From contig NW_023601212.1 in NCBI RefSeq assembly GCF_014898055.3, forward strand, positions 46,922,329-46,986,328: a DNA stretch of 64,000 nucleotides. Reading direction: 5' to 3'. The stretch is from Talpa occidentalis. Lineage: Eukaryota > Chordata > Mammalia > Eulipotyphla > Talpidae. The notes beneath the pieces were generated by a model, which saw only the letters and a program-made list of their open reading frames with translations, was not told the DNA's origin and searched no databases. Made by a program: the position numbers and the translations under genes. Positions 1-11,690 of this stretch are shown here, in pieces (position 1 is the first letter of the stretch; each line of letters opens with the position of its first letter).

Positions 1-406
1 TCGGTACTGTTAACTTTAAGTCAAAAATAGCCAGCAAATGTACCAACATAAGGAGCTTGTTTGGAATTGCCAGAGGATTGCAATTAATGAATTGCAGGGA
101 ATGGTGGGCCGTGGGCCAGTCCAAGGAACAAGAGCAGGGGACTTGCTTAGATAGAAAAAGGGGAGGTGGTAGGACTGATCTGAACGAGGGTTCATTTACT
201 GCAGGAGAGCAAGTCCAGGTAGTGACCAGCGTTTCACTGGTGGACTTGTTGCTGGGTGGGCTAGGTCCTCCTTAGGCCAGGAGCGGACTTCCTGACTGGA
301 AGGGTAAAAGCAGCTACTTGCTGTTGGGGCTGCAGACAAGTGCTTGCAAATGACCATGAGTGATAATGTGTAAGAGCTCCCCCTACTGGCCTCCCCAACT
401 CCAATT
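1..406. other. unassigned intergenic sequence
   Basis: I see no gene, repeat family or regulatory site that I can name here. The short open frame near the left end has no recognisable domain. Confidence 0.4.
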
Positions 407-424
407 TTAGCTGAGGTTTCTTTT

Positions 425-602
425 TTTTTCTTTTTTCACTTTTTATTTATTTATTTATTTAGTTAGTTAGTTATTTAGTTATTTAGTTATTTATTTATTT
501 TTGTGGGACCCTCGCCGGTGGCCGGGGATCAAACTGGCGCTGCAGAGGCTGTGGGCAGCCTCACAACCCAGCGCTCAACCGCTGTGCCACCAGGGGAGGC
601 CC
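425..602 (-). mobile_element. tRNA-derived SINE, antisense, internally shortened (copy 1)
   Basis: The antisense head reads CGGTGGCCGGGGATCAAACTGG through GCGCTCAACCGCTGTGCCACCAGGGGAGGCCC. The A/T-rich tail (TTATTTATTTATTTAG units) directly joins the B-box part, so the middle third of the element is missing. A target duplication TTAGCTGAGGTTTCTTT flanks it at 407-423 and 603-619, which fixes both ends. Confidence 0.85.
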
Positions 603-670
603 TTAGCTGAGGTTTCTTTATTTAACTTTTACAGTAAAATAGCTACGCTGTTTTAAAGTGAGGGCCGGTT

Positions 671-950
671 GTTTTTTTTTTTTTTTTTTTTTTGAAGATT
701 TATTTATTTATACATACAAGAACCGGGGTACAGGCCAGATGTGCGAGAGGGTGAGAGGATTCACCAGAGACAGAGTAGGGAACAGAACAGGCAGATCGAC
801 TGAAATACACTGCTGAGGGGAGCAGCGGGTGAGACAGGACAGGTCTGCTGCGCCATGTGGGTAGCTCCCCGGCTGGTGGGGATCAAATGGCACTGCAGAG
901 GCTGCGGACAGCTTCACAACGCTGCGCTCAATCGCCTGTGCCACCAGGGA
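671..950 (-). mobile_element. tRNA-derived SINE, antisense (copy 2)
   Basis: A poly-T run is followed by GAAGATTTATTTATTTATACATACAAG, the conserved CTCAGCAGTGTATTTCAG body (antisense) and the head GCCTGTGCCACCAGGGA. This is the older subfamily, with TGCATACAAG in the tail region. The last bases of the head (GGCCTCC) are lost. Confidence 0.85.
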
Positions 951-959
951 CAAAAAAAG

Positions 960-1670
960 CAACATTCAAGGGGATTTTTTTTTGCAGATCTGGGGTTACA
1001 AGCCAGGTGCATTCTGAAACCAGCTCCAGTAAAGGGAGGGCAAGGAGAGACGGAAGGGAAAGACAGATCATTTCAGATTGTTAGGTGGAAGCTTTAATAA
1101 CCAAAGGAACTTGTACAAAGGCTTTGACTTGGGCAGACAGAAGATGCATAGTTTTCCATCCCCACCTCCCAAATTTTAGCAGTTTATATAGAGTTTATAT
1201 AACATTTAACTGGGTTTACTCATGTGCACTGTCCAGATGGTCTTGGAAATGCATTTTATCTCAGGGATATGTCCTCGGGCAGCTTCTGGATGTGGGGGAA
1301 AGCAAGCGGAACCCACATTCCCAGGGGCTAGAGAGATGTGAGGAGGCTCTAACTGCCCATGGTGCAGCTCCAGGTCATCCAGGGTTCATGTTCTCTTGAT
1401 GGCCTTCTCAACATTCCACCCCACATACTGGCCCTTGCAGTCCCCACATACTGGCCCTTCTCAACATTCCACCCCACATACTGGCCCTTGCAGTCCTTCT
1501 CAACATTCCACCCCACATACTGCCCCTCTTCCACATTGTACCGTGAGTGGTTGGCAAGGGGGTTCACTAGCGTGGGCGGAGCACATCAGCAGATGACTGG
1601 CTGCCCTGGAGGCAGATGCTGCAGCAACAGTACAGGCACATGCAAGAGAAAACAGAGGTTAAGATGATCC
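960..1670 (-). repeat. LTR of an antisense ERV (probable 3' LTR)
   Basis: Read on the minus strand, the segment downstream of the env remains has a TATA box (TATATAAACTCTATATAA near 1185-1203). About 90 bases further on is an ATTAAA poly(A) signal (near 1093). This is the layout of U3, R and U5. A minisatellite lies in the inferred U3. Boundaries are estimates, because I found no matching second LTR and no clear TG/CA ends. Confidence 0.5.
1396..1540. repeat. minisatellite in the antisense LTR
   Basis: The motif CCACATACTGGCCCTT recurs four times in tandem with variants. Longer units of the type CTTCTCAACATTCCACCCCACATACTGGCCCTTGCAGTC alternate with a shorter unit that lacks the AACATTCCACC part. 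The result is a 30- to 60-base compound tandem repeat inside the inferred U3. Confidence 0.85.
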
Positions 1671-1671
1671 C

Positions 1672-3960
1672 CCAAATCAGTGACAACTTCTTCCATGAAG
1701 ATCCCCGTGACCCAGCCAGTTCCTTAAGCTGGGGTTGGATCACTTGAGGTTTTCTCTTGTGTCCTCATGTAATTTAATAAATATGACCCATAGGCTAAAA
1801 ATCAGATATCACACAACATTCTGCTTGGATCAATGGCACAGGTGCTCCTTGCAAGACAGTAATAATGGCCAAGGCCATTGTATTCTGGAAGACAACTTTT
1901 CTCATTATGGATATTTCAGTGTTCAGTAAGTACAGGCTTTGTTGGCTATCAAGACTTGCTGGCGAATTTAGTAAGGGCTCTCTATGTGTTGCAATGTCTG
2001 CCAGGTCAATGGAAGCAACTAAGATGTCAGTCAACTGATCATACCCGTGAAAACCGAATGTGCCCAGTTGGCCTTAAGGCTAGGGAGGCTGGAAGCCTTA
2101 GGAATCTGCCCTGACTGTGCATAGCACAGGGAAGACAGCACTGTCAGGCGTGAGGAGATGGACTGGGGGCAGGATACACCAGGCCTGAGCCCTCATCTTC
2201 CCCTTTTTGATGGTGAGTGTGCCATTCCAGGTGTAGGGCATTTCAACAGGTCTAACCCTGTAGCAGGACAGGGTTCCCCTGGGGATTGAGTAGTTTCCCC
2301 CTCACCCAGAAGTACAAAGTAACTTACCCATGCTGGTGGGACAGCTCATGGCAAATTCTAGTAGGTGATGCCTTTCCCAGGCACCACGGGCTTGTGCCCT
2401 CAGCCCACACCCTTTTCCCCAGATAAGAGTCAGGGCAATGGCTGTTACCAAGACTTCCACACCTTCACAGGACTGGGGGCCTCAGCGGGAGGAGGGGGGA
2501 GGCATGGCATATGGGGCCCTGGCTGATCATGTAAATATATTACATGAGCATGTAAATATATTACTTGAGGAGTACTTTAGTCCACCGGGTCAAAGTGGTT
2601 TTCTGCCTTAACATACCATTTTTCCTTTTTGTCAATCTTGCAACTTTCAGATTTGGGGCACAGTGTGGAATCTCCATTTAATTGCTATGCTCTTTTGCCC
2701 AGACTTATACATCATGACCTTTGAAATGTGGCCCCTCAATGTGACTTTGAAATGTGATCACTGTGTAGCCGATGAGGACACCGACCTGTGCACGTTACTC
2801 AGCACCCCTGGCCCCTCTAGGGTGGCGCTGTGTTTGTGTGGTGACAGGGGAACTTGGGTGAGGTCACACATAGTGTCCATAAAGCCAGGGTATATGTGCA
2901 ACCCTCACCCAGAAGGTAGGGACCAATATTATCCATCTGCCAACCCCACCAGGAGATGACTCCTTCAGCTGTCTCCCTGGGGGTTGCTGAGAACACACAG
3001 GACATCCTGTCACTGCAGTAAGCAAGGTACTCTATCTCCAGGGAAACCCAGCATCCTTGATAATACACCTTCACATCTGGATGCAATGGTGGCTGCTCTT
3101 TGGATGCACCCGATACGCTGTCTACTGAAGGGTCAGTTACCAGGGCTTGGACCAAGCTAGAGCATCAGTTTCCTGACTCCCAGGGGGTGTCAGTGCCTTG
3201 TGAGCCGGGACGTGGAAGACAGTGAGGACAACCTGACTCTTGCAGGCAAACCCAAATGTCCTCCATGTATATTGATGTCACAAAGGCTTATCCGTGATCA
3301 TCTACCCCTCAGCTTCCCACCAGCTAAACCAGAGGAGGTGAATCTCTTTTCAACAGTCCAACATCAGTGCAAAGGGTTACCAGGGCCCACACGTGATCTT
3401 CAGCTCTGAGTCCAGCCTGCTGGCTGCTGCGTGAGAGTTTTTGTGTACACTGCTGGGAGTTGCTGCTCTGTGGGGTATATCTACCCCATTTTCCCTTTAG
3501 TCTCTGTGGGCAGTGTTTTGGTTATCTCATGGGGTGTTTATATTTCAAAAACTGATTAGATTTACAACTTCAAGGAGCAGAGGGAAAAAGGCAAATTTTC
3601 TCCTATGAGTTTTGGGTGATTGTAACTAAAAATTTTTCCTCTCACTTTTCCAGGGATTCTACCTGCTAGCATACTAATCGGGTTTTGTCACAAAGTTTGG
3701 GCCTTAATCCACGAGCAGCTAGTGTCCCCCATCTTTACAAAATGGTGTGCAAAGGTCTGGTTTTAGTTCATCTGGCTTTCTAGCTCAAGTTCCATGGTCA
3801 AACTGCCCACAGCAGAGGCCAGCCCACCCTGGCAAACATTCTTTTCTCTTTTTGTGCCACATGACACTATGCACCTCAAAAAACCACATTTCCATTCTTT
3901 TAGGTAGTTAAGGGAATGATAAACATTTCCCTGGGCCCTGCAAAAGCCACATATAACCTC
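1672..3960 (-). pseudogene. antisense ERV env remnant (surface and transmembrane parts)
   Basis: The minus strand at 2034-1790 encodes a stretch typical of the retroviral transmembrane subunit: a leucine-rich helix, then an immunosuppressive-like region, then a cysteine pair (…IQAECC) at the place of the CX6CC motif. The first cysteine of that motif is replaced by valine, and a stop codon follows within a few codons. Past the stop, at about 1770-1640, a Trp/Lys-rich juxtamembrane piece and a hydrophobic span ending in a cysteine cluster are still readable. Upstream, minus-strand 3155-2817 has Cys/Trp-rich residues that fit a surface subunit. The reading frame is broken many times, so this is a dead env gene. 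The pattern resembles type-D/syncytin-like envelopes; I did not assign a family. Confidence 0.65.
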
Positions 3961-4321
3961 AGTTCGAAATAATCCAACATGCTAAAATGACAAGTCTTAG
4001 GAAGGTCTGTTCTGGACAATTTGGGGAAGGCAGTCGTTCATCTATCACTGAGAAAAAGAGAACTGGTTGGGGAACTTGTGCTTTAACTTCTTTAACTTCT
4101 AACAGCCTCTCTTCCAATGTCCTGATTACTTGTAATAATGGCATAAGTCAGGAAGGTTAGAAACTTCTATCTGCCAAAGTTGAAAATTAAGGATTTTAGT
4201 AGTTATTCTTTCTTGAACTTACATAGGTGAACTGGTTAGTTTGCTAAATTAACTAAGGCTGGAATGAACTTCTTAACCAAGAGAGTAGGGTCCTCCCATA
4301 GCCCTTCAATAACATAGAGTT
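3961..4321 (-). other. probable continuation of the antisense ERV
   Basis: A minus-strand open stretch of 61 codons (4144-3959) has a leucine/glutamate-rich, coiled-coil-like start. It has no domain that I recognise. Its position suggests that it belongs to the antisense ERV, but this is inference only. Confidence 0.25.
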
Positions 4322-4570
4322 GGGGCCTCCCTCGTGGGGTTAAGTCTCAGTGCTATCACTTCCACTGCCTGAGTTCTATCCCCAGCCGGGGAGCTACCCA
4401 CATAGGGCAGCAGACCTCTCCTGTCTCACCCGCTGCTCCCCTCAGCAGTGTATTTCAGTAGATCTGCCTGTTCTGCTCCCCACTCTGTCTTGGTGAATCC
4501 TCTCACCCTCCCACACTTCTGGCCTGTACCTCAGATCTTGTGTGCATAAATAAATAAATCTTAAAAAAAG
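4322..4570 (+). mobile_element. tRNA-derived SINE (copy 3)
   Basis: Head GGGGCCTCCCTCGTGGGGTTAAG, B-box-like GAGTTCTATCCCCAGCC, the conserved CAGCAGTGTATTTCAGT body and tail CATAAATAAATAAATCTTAAAAAAAG. The head is missing about eight bases relative to its neighbours. Confidence 0.9.
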
Positions 4571-4780
4571 TTTGGAATAAGGGAAAAGTGGGGGAATGTT
4601 CAGAGGAAGAGGGAAGAAACAGGGGGAGGATTAGAATGAGGAAGTGGGGATGGTGTAGTAGATACAGAGGAAGTTACTGTTGTGGGTGAAGGAAAGTCCT
4701 CCGCTGTCTGTCTTTTTTTGTTTATCTTTTTCCAATTGTTTCATTGCCTCAGATAGTTTAGAATAATTATTTTGTAAAAA
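4571..4780 (-). other. unassigned A/G-rich stretch, possible ERV debris
   Basis: The minus strand is open for 65 codons across 4828-4631, with a Lys/Glu-rich segment. No domain is recognisable. It may belong to the antisense ERV. The sequence resumes at 6898 on the far side of the nested SINE and L1. Confidence 0.25.
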
Positions 4781-4790
4781 GGCAATTTTG

Positions 4791-5017
4791 AGGCCTCCCT
4801 GGTGGGACAAGGGGTTAAGTCTCAGCACTATGAACTATCCGCAGCCACTGTAGCACGAGTTCAGTCCCCGGCCAGGGAGGTGACCCAATGGCGGGCTGCT
4901 CCCCTCGGCAGTCTATTGTAGTAGATCCAACTGTTCTGCTCCCCACTCTGTCTCTGGTGAATCCTCTCACCCCCTGCACCTCTGGCCTGTACCCCAGCTC
5001 TTGTATGCATAAATAAT

Positions 5018-5020
<3 letters not shown>
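4791..5020 (+). mobile_element. tRNA-derived SINE split by an L1 (copy 4)
   Basis: Head AGGCCTCCCTGGTGGGACAAGGGGTTAAG and tail TGTATGCATAAATAATC. The rest of its A-rich tail (AAATAAATAAATCTTTTTTT) reappears at about 6854-6887. The target duplication GGCAATTTTG is at 4781-4790 and at 6888-6897, so everything from 5018 to 6853 was inserted into this SINE's tail. Confidence 0.9.
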
Positions 5021-6853
<1,833 letters not shown>

Positions 6854-6897
6854 AAAATAAATAAATCTTTTTTTAAAAAAAGAGAGAGGCAATTTTG

Positions 6898-7047
6898 GAG
6901 TATGTAAAGAGGCAATTTTGTGAATGTTTTTAAACCTCAAGGTACCAGTTGAGAAAGGAGATAGTTTCATCCAGATAGTTTGGTTTTAGAGTCTGGGCTC
7001 CAAGTCTGGAGTCCAAAACTTATTTTTAAGAAAAATAAGTTTGGGGT
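6898..7047. other. unassigned sequence between SINE copy 4 and the class I ERV
   Basis: This continues the sequence seen before 4780. A short imperfect inverted repeat (ACTTATTTTTAAGAAAAATAAGT, 7018-7040) is present. Nothing else is recognised. Confidence 0.35.
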
Positions 7048-7495
7048 TGACAGAAGCTTAAAGTAGAAAATGTAAGGTGGAAGTTTTGCATGACCAGGAA
7101 CCAGAGGTGGGGGTAGAGATGATTAACAAGTCGTTAAATCAACCATGGACGTTTCACAACAAACTGGAGGCCAGGAACTGGAGGTAAGAATAGAGATGAT
7201 TAACAAGTCGTTAAACCAACCATGGAAGTTTCCCAAGACCAGGAACTGCAGGTGAGGGTAGGGGTATTTCACAAGTCATTACAGAAAATCAACCCAATCT
7301 CAAAGTGGGACATTCCACCAGGAACAATATATAAGGTCACTCCCTGCTCTTTTAAAAACACAGCTCTTGCCCTAAAGAGTCCCCCCTGTGTCTCTGCAAC
7401 ACACCCTTTTCTTAATAAATTTGCCACTTGCCACTAAACTGAAACTCTGTTGAATTCCTTCCCAAGAGCACCCTCTCCGGACTCATTCCCCAACA
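7048..7495 (+). repeat. 5' LTR of the class I ERV
   Basis: It matches the 3' LTR at 31154-31590 over its length, starting TTGACAGAAG versus TTGATGGAAG. U3 holds two to three direct repeats of about 67-70 bases. TATA is AATATATAAGGTCAC near 7325-7339 and the poly(A) signal is TTAATAAATTTGCC near 7413. The end, CCCCAACA, is followed after four bases by a primer binding site. The two LTRs are clearly diverged, which suggests an old insertion. Confidence 0.88.
7085..7290 (+). repeat. U3 direct repeats of the class I ERV
   Basis: The unit 'GACCAGGAACYRGAGGTRAGGGTAGAGATGATTAACAAGTCGTTAAAYCAACCATGGAAGTTTC' (degenerate summary) starts near 7087, 7160 and 7236; the last copy is partial. The 3' LTR has the same arrangement at 31195-31385. 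The position upstream of the TATA box fits retroviral enhancer repeats. Confidence 0.85.
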
Positions 7496-7499
7496 TCTC

Positions 7500-7517
7500 T
7501 GGCACCCAACGTGGGGC
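7500..7517 (+). promoter_or_regulatory. primer binding site, lysine-tRNA type
   Basis: TGGCACCCAACGTGGGGC follows the LTR. It differs by one base from the TGGCGCCCAACGTGGGGC site complementary to the 3' end of tRNA-Lys1,2. Reverse transcription of the ancestral element would have been primed here. Confidence 0.85.
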
Positions 7518-7841
7518 AATCACAGGCATGAGTACGCTCCTTTTGCTTCTCTGCTCAGCATTCTGTTCTGTTGGAGATGTAGGTATTTGCCATCTGGTTA
7601 AGACTGCCTCCCACGAACTGCTGGGCTCTTGCCAAGGTTGCATCAGTGGGTCCTGAAACATGATGATGGTCTCTCCGGTGTCCTGGCCCAGAAGGGTGAA
7701 CGCCTGGCTCCTGTCTCCATAATCTACTCTCCTATCCTTCGGTTGAGCTGCCATTCCCTTTCTCGAAAAGGGATACACTCTGGTCTGTTCTGTTTTGGTC
7801 TATAATCATGGGCATGTGATGGCCTGTTAAAAGGTCCTAGA

Positions 7842-8183
7842 GGGCCTCCCCAGTGGTGCAAAGGGTTAAGTCTCAGCATTATCAAGCTATTACCAGCCAC
7901 TGTGGCACAAGTTCTTTTTTTTTTTATAAAGATTTATTTATTTATTTATACAAGGACTGGGAGGCCCTGCAGCATAAGTTCTATCCCTGACCAGGGAGCT
8001 ACCCACATGGCACAGCAGACCTCTCCTGTCTTACCCGCTGCCCCCCTCAGCAGTGTATTTCAGTCAATCTGCCTGTTCTGCTCCCCACTCTGTCTCTGGT
8101 GAATCTCCTACCCCCTGCACTTCTGGCCTACATGCCAGTTCTTGTATGCATAAATAAGAAAAATAAATCTCAAAAAAAAAAAA
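7842..8183 (+). mobile_element. tRNA-derived SINE with an inserted antisense SINE fragment (copy 5)
   Basis: The sense head AGGGCCTCCCCAGTGGTGCAAAGGGTTAAG runs to ..GGCACAAGTTC. It is then broken at 7914-7962 by an antisense tail piece (TTTTTTTTTTATAAAGATTTATTTATTTATTTATACAAGGACTGG). After this the body resumes with GCAGCATAAGTTCTATCCC, repeating the B-box part. It ends GTATGCATAAATAAGAAAAATAAATCTC plus A-run. Confidence 0.85.
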
Positions 8184-8593
8184 AGTTTTTAGAGCAGCTG
8201 TTACAGTCTAGAAGACTCCTGTGATGGAATAAACTGATTTATACCCTAAGTTATTTTTAGTCCTGCCAGTCAGAAGACACTTTAGGAAGTCATTTTTAGC
8301 ACCTCACAAGCCCCACCCCACAACTCTCATTTTAGGATTTAATCTGAGACCTATATCATATATCTCTTTCCCCTGTGTGATGGATCATCCTCCTTTTTGG
8401 CCTCTTTGTGGGACTCTTCCTTTTCCTCCTTTGCTGCTCCAAACAACCTCACCCGACTGGATAAGGCTCTCTTTTGCCTATATTGAGTCTGACCAGTAGC
8501 CAATTCAGACTCTCAGGGAGCCCAGATTCCCCCTCCGATGTATCTGTGTGTTTTGAGCACCTTCCTCAACCACTGGTGTTTTAATTTTTATTC

Positions 8594-8848
8594 AAATATT
8601 TATTTTTATTTATTTATGCATACAAGAACTGGGGTGCAGGCCAGAAGTGCAGGGGGTTCACCAGACACAGAGTGGGGAACAGAACAGGTGGCTCTACTTA
8701 AATACACTGCTGAGGGGAGCAGCAGGAGAGATAGAAGTCTGCTGCGCCATGTGGGTTAGCATCCTGACCAGGGATTGAACTAATGTCTCAGTGGCTGGTG
8801 ATAGCTTGATAACACTGAGACTTTAACCCCTGTCCACAAGGGAGGCCC
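8594..8848 (-). mobile_element. tRNA-derived SINE, antisense (copy 6)
   Basis: Tail TATTTATTTTTATTTATTTATGCATACAAGAACTGGGG, body with CACTGCTGAGGGGAGCAGC, head CCACAAGGGAGGCCCC. Similar TTATTTTTA-type flanks occur at both ends. Confidence 0.88.
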
Positions 8849-8984
8849 CTGTTATTTTTATACTCTTTTTCCCTTATTATGGAGCCCTGATTTCCTCTCT
8901 GTGGTCGGTAAGAGGGTTCAAGTCTAAAATTCCAAATTTGAGTTGATGCCCTCATGCTATAACTTAGCTTTTAAACTCTTGATG

Positions 8985-9269
8985 CAGGCCTCCCTGTGGC
9001 ACAAGGGGTTAAGTCTCAGCACCATGAAGCTATCGGCAGCCACAGCAGCACAAGTTTGATCCTCAGCCAGGGAGCTGACCCACATGGTGCAGCAGACCTC
9101 TCCTGTCTCACCCGCTGCCCCCCTCAGCAGTGTATTTCAGTTAATCCGCCTGTTGTGTTCCCCACTCTGTCTCTGGTGAATTCTCTTAACCCTCCCTTGC
9201 ACCTCTGGCCTGCACCCCAGCTCTTGTATGCATAAATAAATAAAATAAATCTAAATAAATAAATAAATA
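8985..9269 (+). mobile_element. tRNA-derived SINE (copy 7)
   Basis: Head GCAGGCCTCCCTGTGGCACAAGGGGTTAAG, tail TGTATGCATAAATAAATAAAATAAATC. The target duplication AACTCTTGATG flanks it on both sides (ending 8984; 9271-9281). Confidence 0.92.
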
Positions 9270-9340
9270 AAACTCTTGATGGACAGAAACAACTCCTGTT
9301 AGACACCTTTGTGTCTGAAGTGTCAAAAGTGGACCTCTGA

Positions 9341-9621
9341 GGGACCTTTCTGGTGGTGCAAAGGGTTAAGTCTCAGCACTATGAAGCAATCCGCAGCTAT
9401 TGCAGCATGAGTTCGATCCCTGGCCAGGGAAGGTGACCCACATGGTGCAGCAGACCTCTCTTGACTCACCCACTGCTCCCCTCAGCAGTGTATTTCAGTA
9501 GACCCGCCTGTTCTGCTCCCCACTCTGTCTTTGATAAATCCTCTCATCAGCTCCCCACACTTCTGGCCTACACCCCAGTTCTTGCATGCATAAATAAACA
9601 AATTAAATAAATCTTAAAAAA
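9341..9621 (+). mobile_element. tRNA-derived SINE (copy 8)
   Basis: Head GGGACCTTTCTGGTGGTGCAAAGGGTTAAG, B box GAGTTCGATCCC, tail TGCATGCATAAATAAACAAATTAAATAAATCTTAAAAA. Target duplication AAGTGGACCTCTGA versus AAGTGGGCCTCTGA on the two sides. Confidence 0.92.
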
Positions 9622-10268
9622 AAGTGGGCCTCTGATCCTGTATATTAATCATCTTGTGAGGTGCCATAAGGTTTCCATGCTAACTGGTATTAGGATCAAC
9701 CATATGTGCACAGCCTATATGTTAAATACAATCAAAGAGTATCTACAGTGTAAGGAAGAGGATCACCAATCAACAATTCTTCCTTTCATCTTCCTAGCCG
9801 GTCGCAAACTCACCCTCACAGTCAACCACAACGGGGAGTGGGTCACCAAGAGGAGCCATTGGTATTTGCATAAGGATGCTCCACCTCGAACACTACAACC
9901 CAGAACCCAGAACATACTTACAGGACACTGAGCTTATAAAACTTTTCTGCACAGAAAAGGAGGCCCCAGAAAACTAAACTATATCCACCCACGGAGAGCT
10001 TAGTCAGTGCTCTGAAATTTCAAGTCCTCCTTCTACCTGGATATAGGCCATTCTGCAACCCCAGATTCTGAGACAACCCTCTTCCCTAGAGAAGAGAGAA
10101 TGGAAGAAGCTTATGGTGAGTTGAGGCCTGGGGATGCCCAGGCTAAGGGGAGGAACTCCCCTTAGCCCACAATCATCGGACAACTCTCCTGGAGGGTATA
10201 CCTGCGGCTCCCATCCACCACACTCTGTCCATAACAGATTCACTCTCTCTTGCAGGCACTCATCTGTG

Positions 10269-11100
10269 ATGGGGTCTGCTCAGTCCATTCCCACGGACTC
10301 TCCTCTAGGTTGTCTCCTGAGAATTGGAAGTAGTGACTCCCTGGTGGCGCAAGGGGTTAAGTGTCAGCACTGCGAAGCTATCGGTAGCCACTATAGCATG
10401 AGTTCAATCCTCGGCCAGAGAGCAACCCACACGGCACAGCAGACCTCTCCTGTCGCGCCCGCTGCTCCCCTCAGCAGTATATTTCAGTACATCTGCCTAT
10501 TCTGCTCCCCACTCTCTCTGGGGGAGAGAGAGTGAATCCTCTTATCCCCCACACCTCTGGCCTATACTCATTCTTGTATGCATAAGGGAGGTGGCCAACC
10601 AAGATGCCGGGACTGTCTGGGTCCACACACCTTTCTCCATGGCTGATTTGGCAAAATGTAAACAAAACCAAGGGAGATTTTCTGAGGACCTCGAAAAATT
10701 TACAGATGAGTTCCATGCCCTTGCACTAGCATTTGAGTTAACTTGGAAGCACATCCATATTACTCTCTCCATCCATTGTGCTATGGAAGAAAGACAGAGA
10801 GTCTGGGCTGAGAGTCAGAGACAGACTGATGACCTGGGTGTTAGACAGCCAAGCCAGTATGAGGTAGAAAATGTCGCTGTCTCCAGTAGCGTCCCTGACT
10901 GGAATCCTAGCAGAGGAGACGGGCAGAATTGGTGTGAGATCGTGTGGTTACCTGTCCAGTCCAAGCCTGCGAATTATAAAAAGATTCAGGAGGTCACTCA
11001 GGAACCAAATGAAAACCAGCCCTCTTCCAGAAGGGATGGATTTGAGGCCATTCACAAATTTACAAATCTTGATCACAACTCATGGAAAGTAAAGTAATCC
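10269..11100 (+). pseudogene. class I ERV gag remnant (matrix start and capsid)
   Basis: Gag opens at ATG 10269 with MG followed by a short Ser/Pro stretch and SPLGCLL, a start seen in gammaretrovirus-like ERV gag genes (Gly2 is the myristoylation position). After about 20 codons a SINE (10333-10586) interrupts it, and most of matrix is missing. Capsid-like sequence resumes at 10591: FSMADLAKCKQ, FSEDLEKF, the TW helix and the EERQRVW segment align with the N-terminal capsid domain of gammaretroviruses. Further on, 'QEPNENQ' marks the C-terminal domain. The frame stays open to 11097 (168 codons) and then stops. It is not functional: matrix is lost, and nucleocapsid is not readable in this frame. 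Confidence 0.85.
10333..10586 (+). mobile_element. tRNA-derived SINE inside gag (copy 9)
   Basis: Head GTGACTCCCTGGTGGCGCAAGGGGTTAAG, B box GAGTTCAATCC, end CTTGTATGCATAAG without a long A tail. Part of the body has a local GGGGGAGAGAGAG insertion. Confidence 0.88.
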
Positions 11101-11690
11101 TGGGGGCTCATTTCATTCGTCAATCTGTACCAGCTATTCTCAGAAAGCTCCAAAAATTAGCCATCGTACCCCAGATTCTGCCTTATCAGCTTTTCCAAGT
11201 GGCTTTTGGAGTATTTAACAACAGGAGGCAAAGTGAAGGGGTTGGAAAGGGAAAAGAAGGTGAGGGTGAGTAAGGGAAGACAGGCTGACCCAGTAGGCCC
11301 TTGCCAGTTCCTTGAAAACCGGGGTTTATCCAGGATCAGGGGTCAGAAAGCTGGCCCACTCATAAGAAATAAGGAAGATGCCCACGTGGTCCTGGGCTAC
11401 CAGTGCAGCAAGCTGGGCATCAAAGTAAGGACTGCCCATAGCCCCAAGGCTCACCTGGGTCATATCCCAGATGCTGTAAGGAGGGTCACTGGAAAAGGGG
11501 TTGTCCTCTCCTCTGGAGGGAGGAAGGATCCTTCCTGCCCACCTCCTGGATGATGAAGAATGATGGGACCCAAGGGTAAAGCTTGCTCCCCAGCTGACCC
11601 TCTCCATGGCTGATCCCAGGGTAACCACAGACCTTGCAGGTAAGAACATTTCATCTCTCAACACCCATCTCCTCTGCTAGGATTCCAGTT
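11101..11690 (+). pseudogene. class I ERV gag-pro junction remnant
   Basis: The sequence lies between capsid and the protease motif. Short open stretches (11206-11553 and others) have Arg/Lys-rich composition, but I could not place an intact CCHC knuckle. It is assigned to the ERV by position. Confidence 0.5.

Larger units (their letters stand above)
7518..10268 (+). other. 5' leader of the class I ERV, loaded with SINEs
   Basis: This is non-coding leader between the primer binding site and gag, expanded by four SINE insertions (7842-8183, 8594-8848, 8985-9269, 9341-9621). A 91-codon open stretch at 9656-9931 has no domain that I recognise. It could be leader or displaced retroviral coding sequence. 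Confidence 0.6.

Noticed and set aside
1396..1540. CRISPR-like array
   Set aside because: Direct units are contiguous and variable in length, without unique spacers of constant size. This is a eukaryotic minisatellite.
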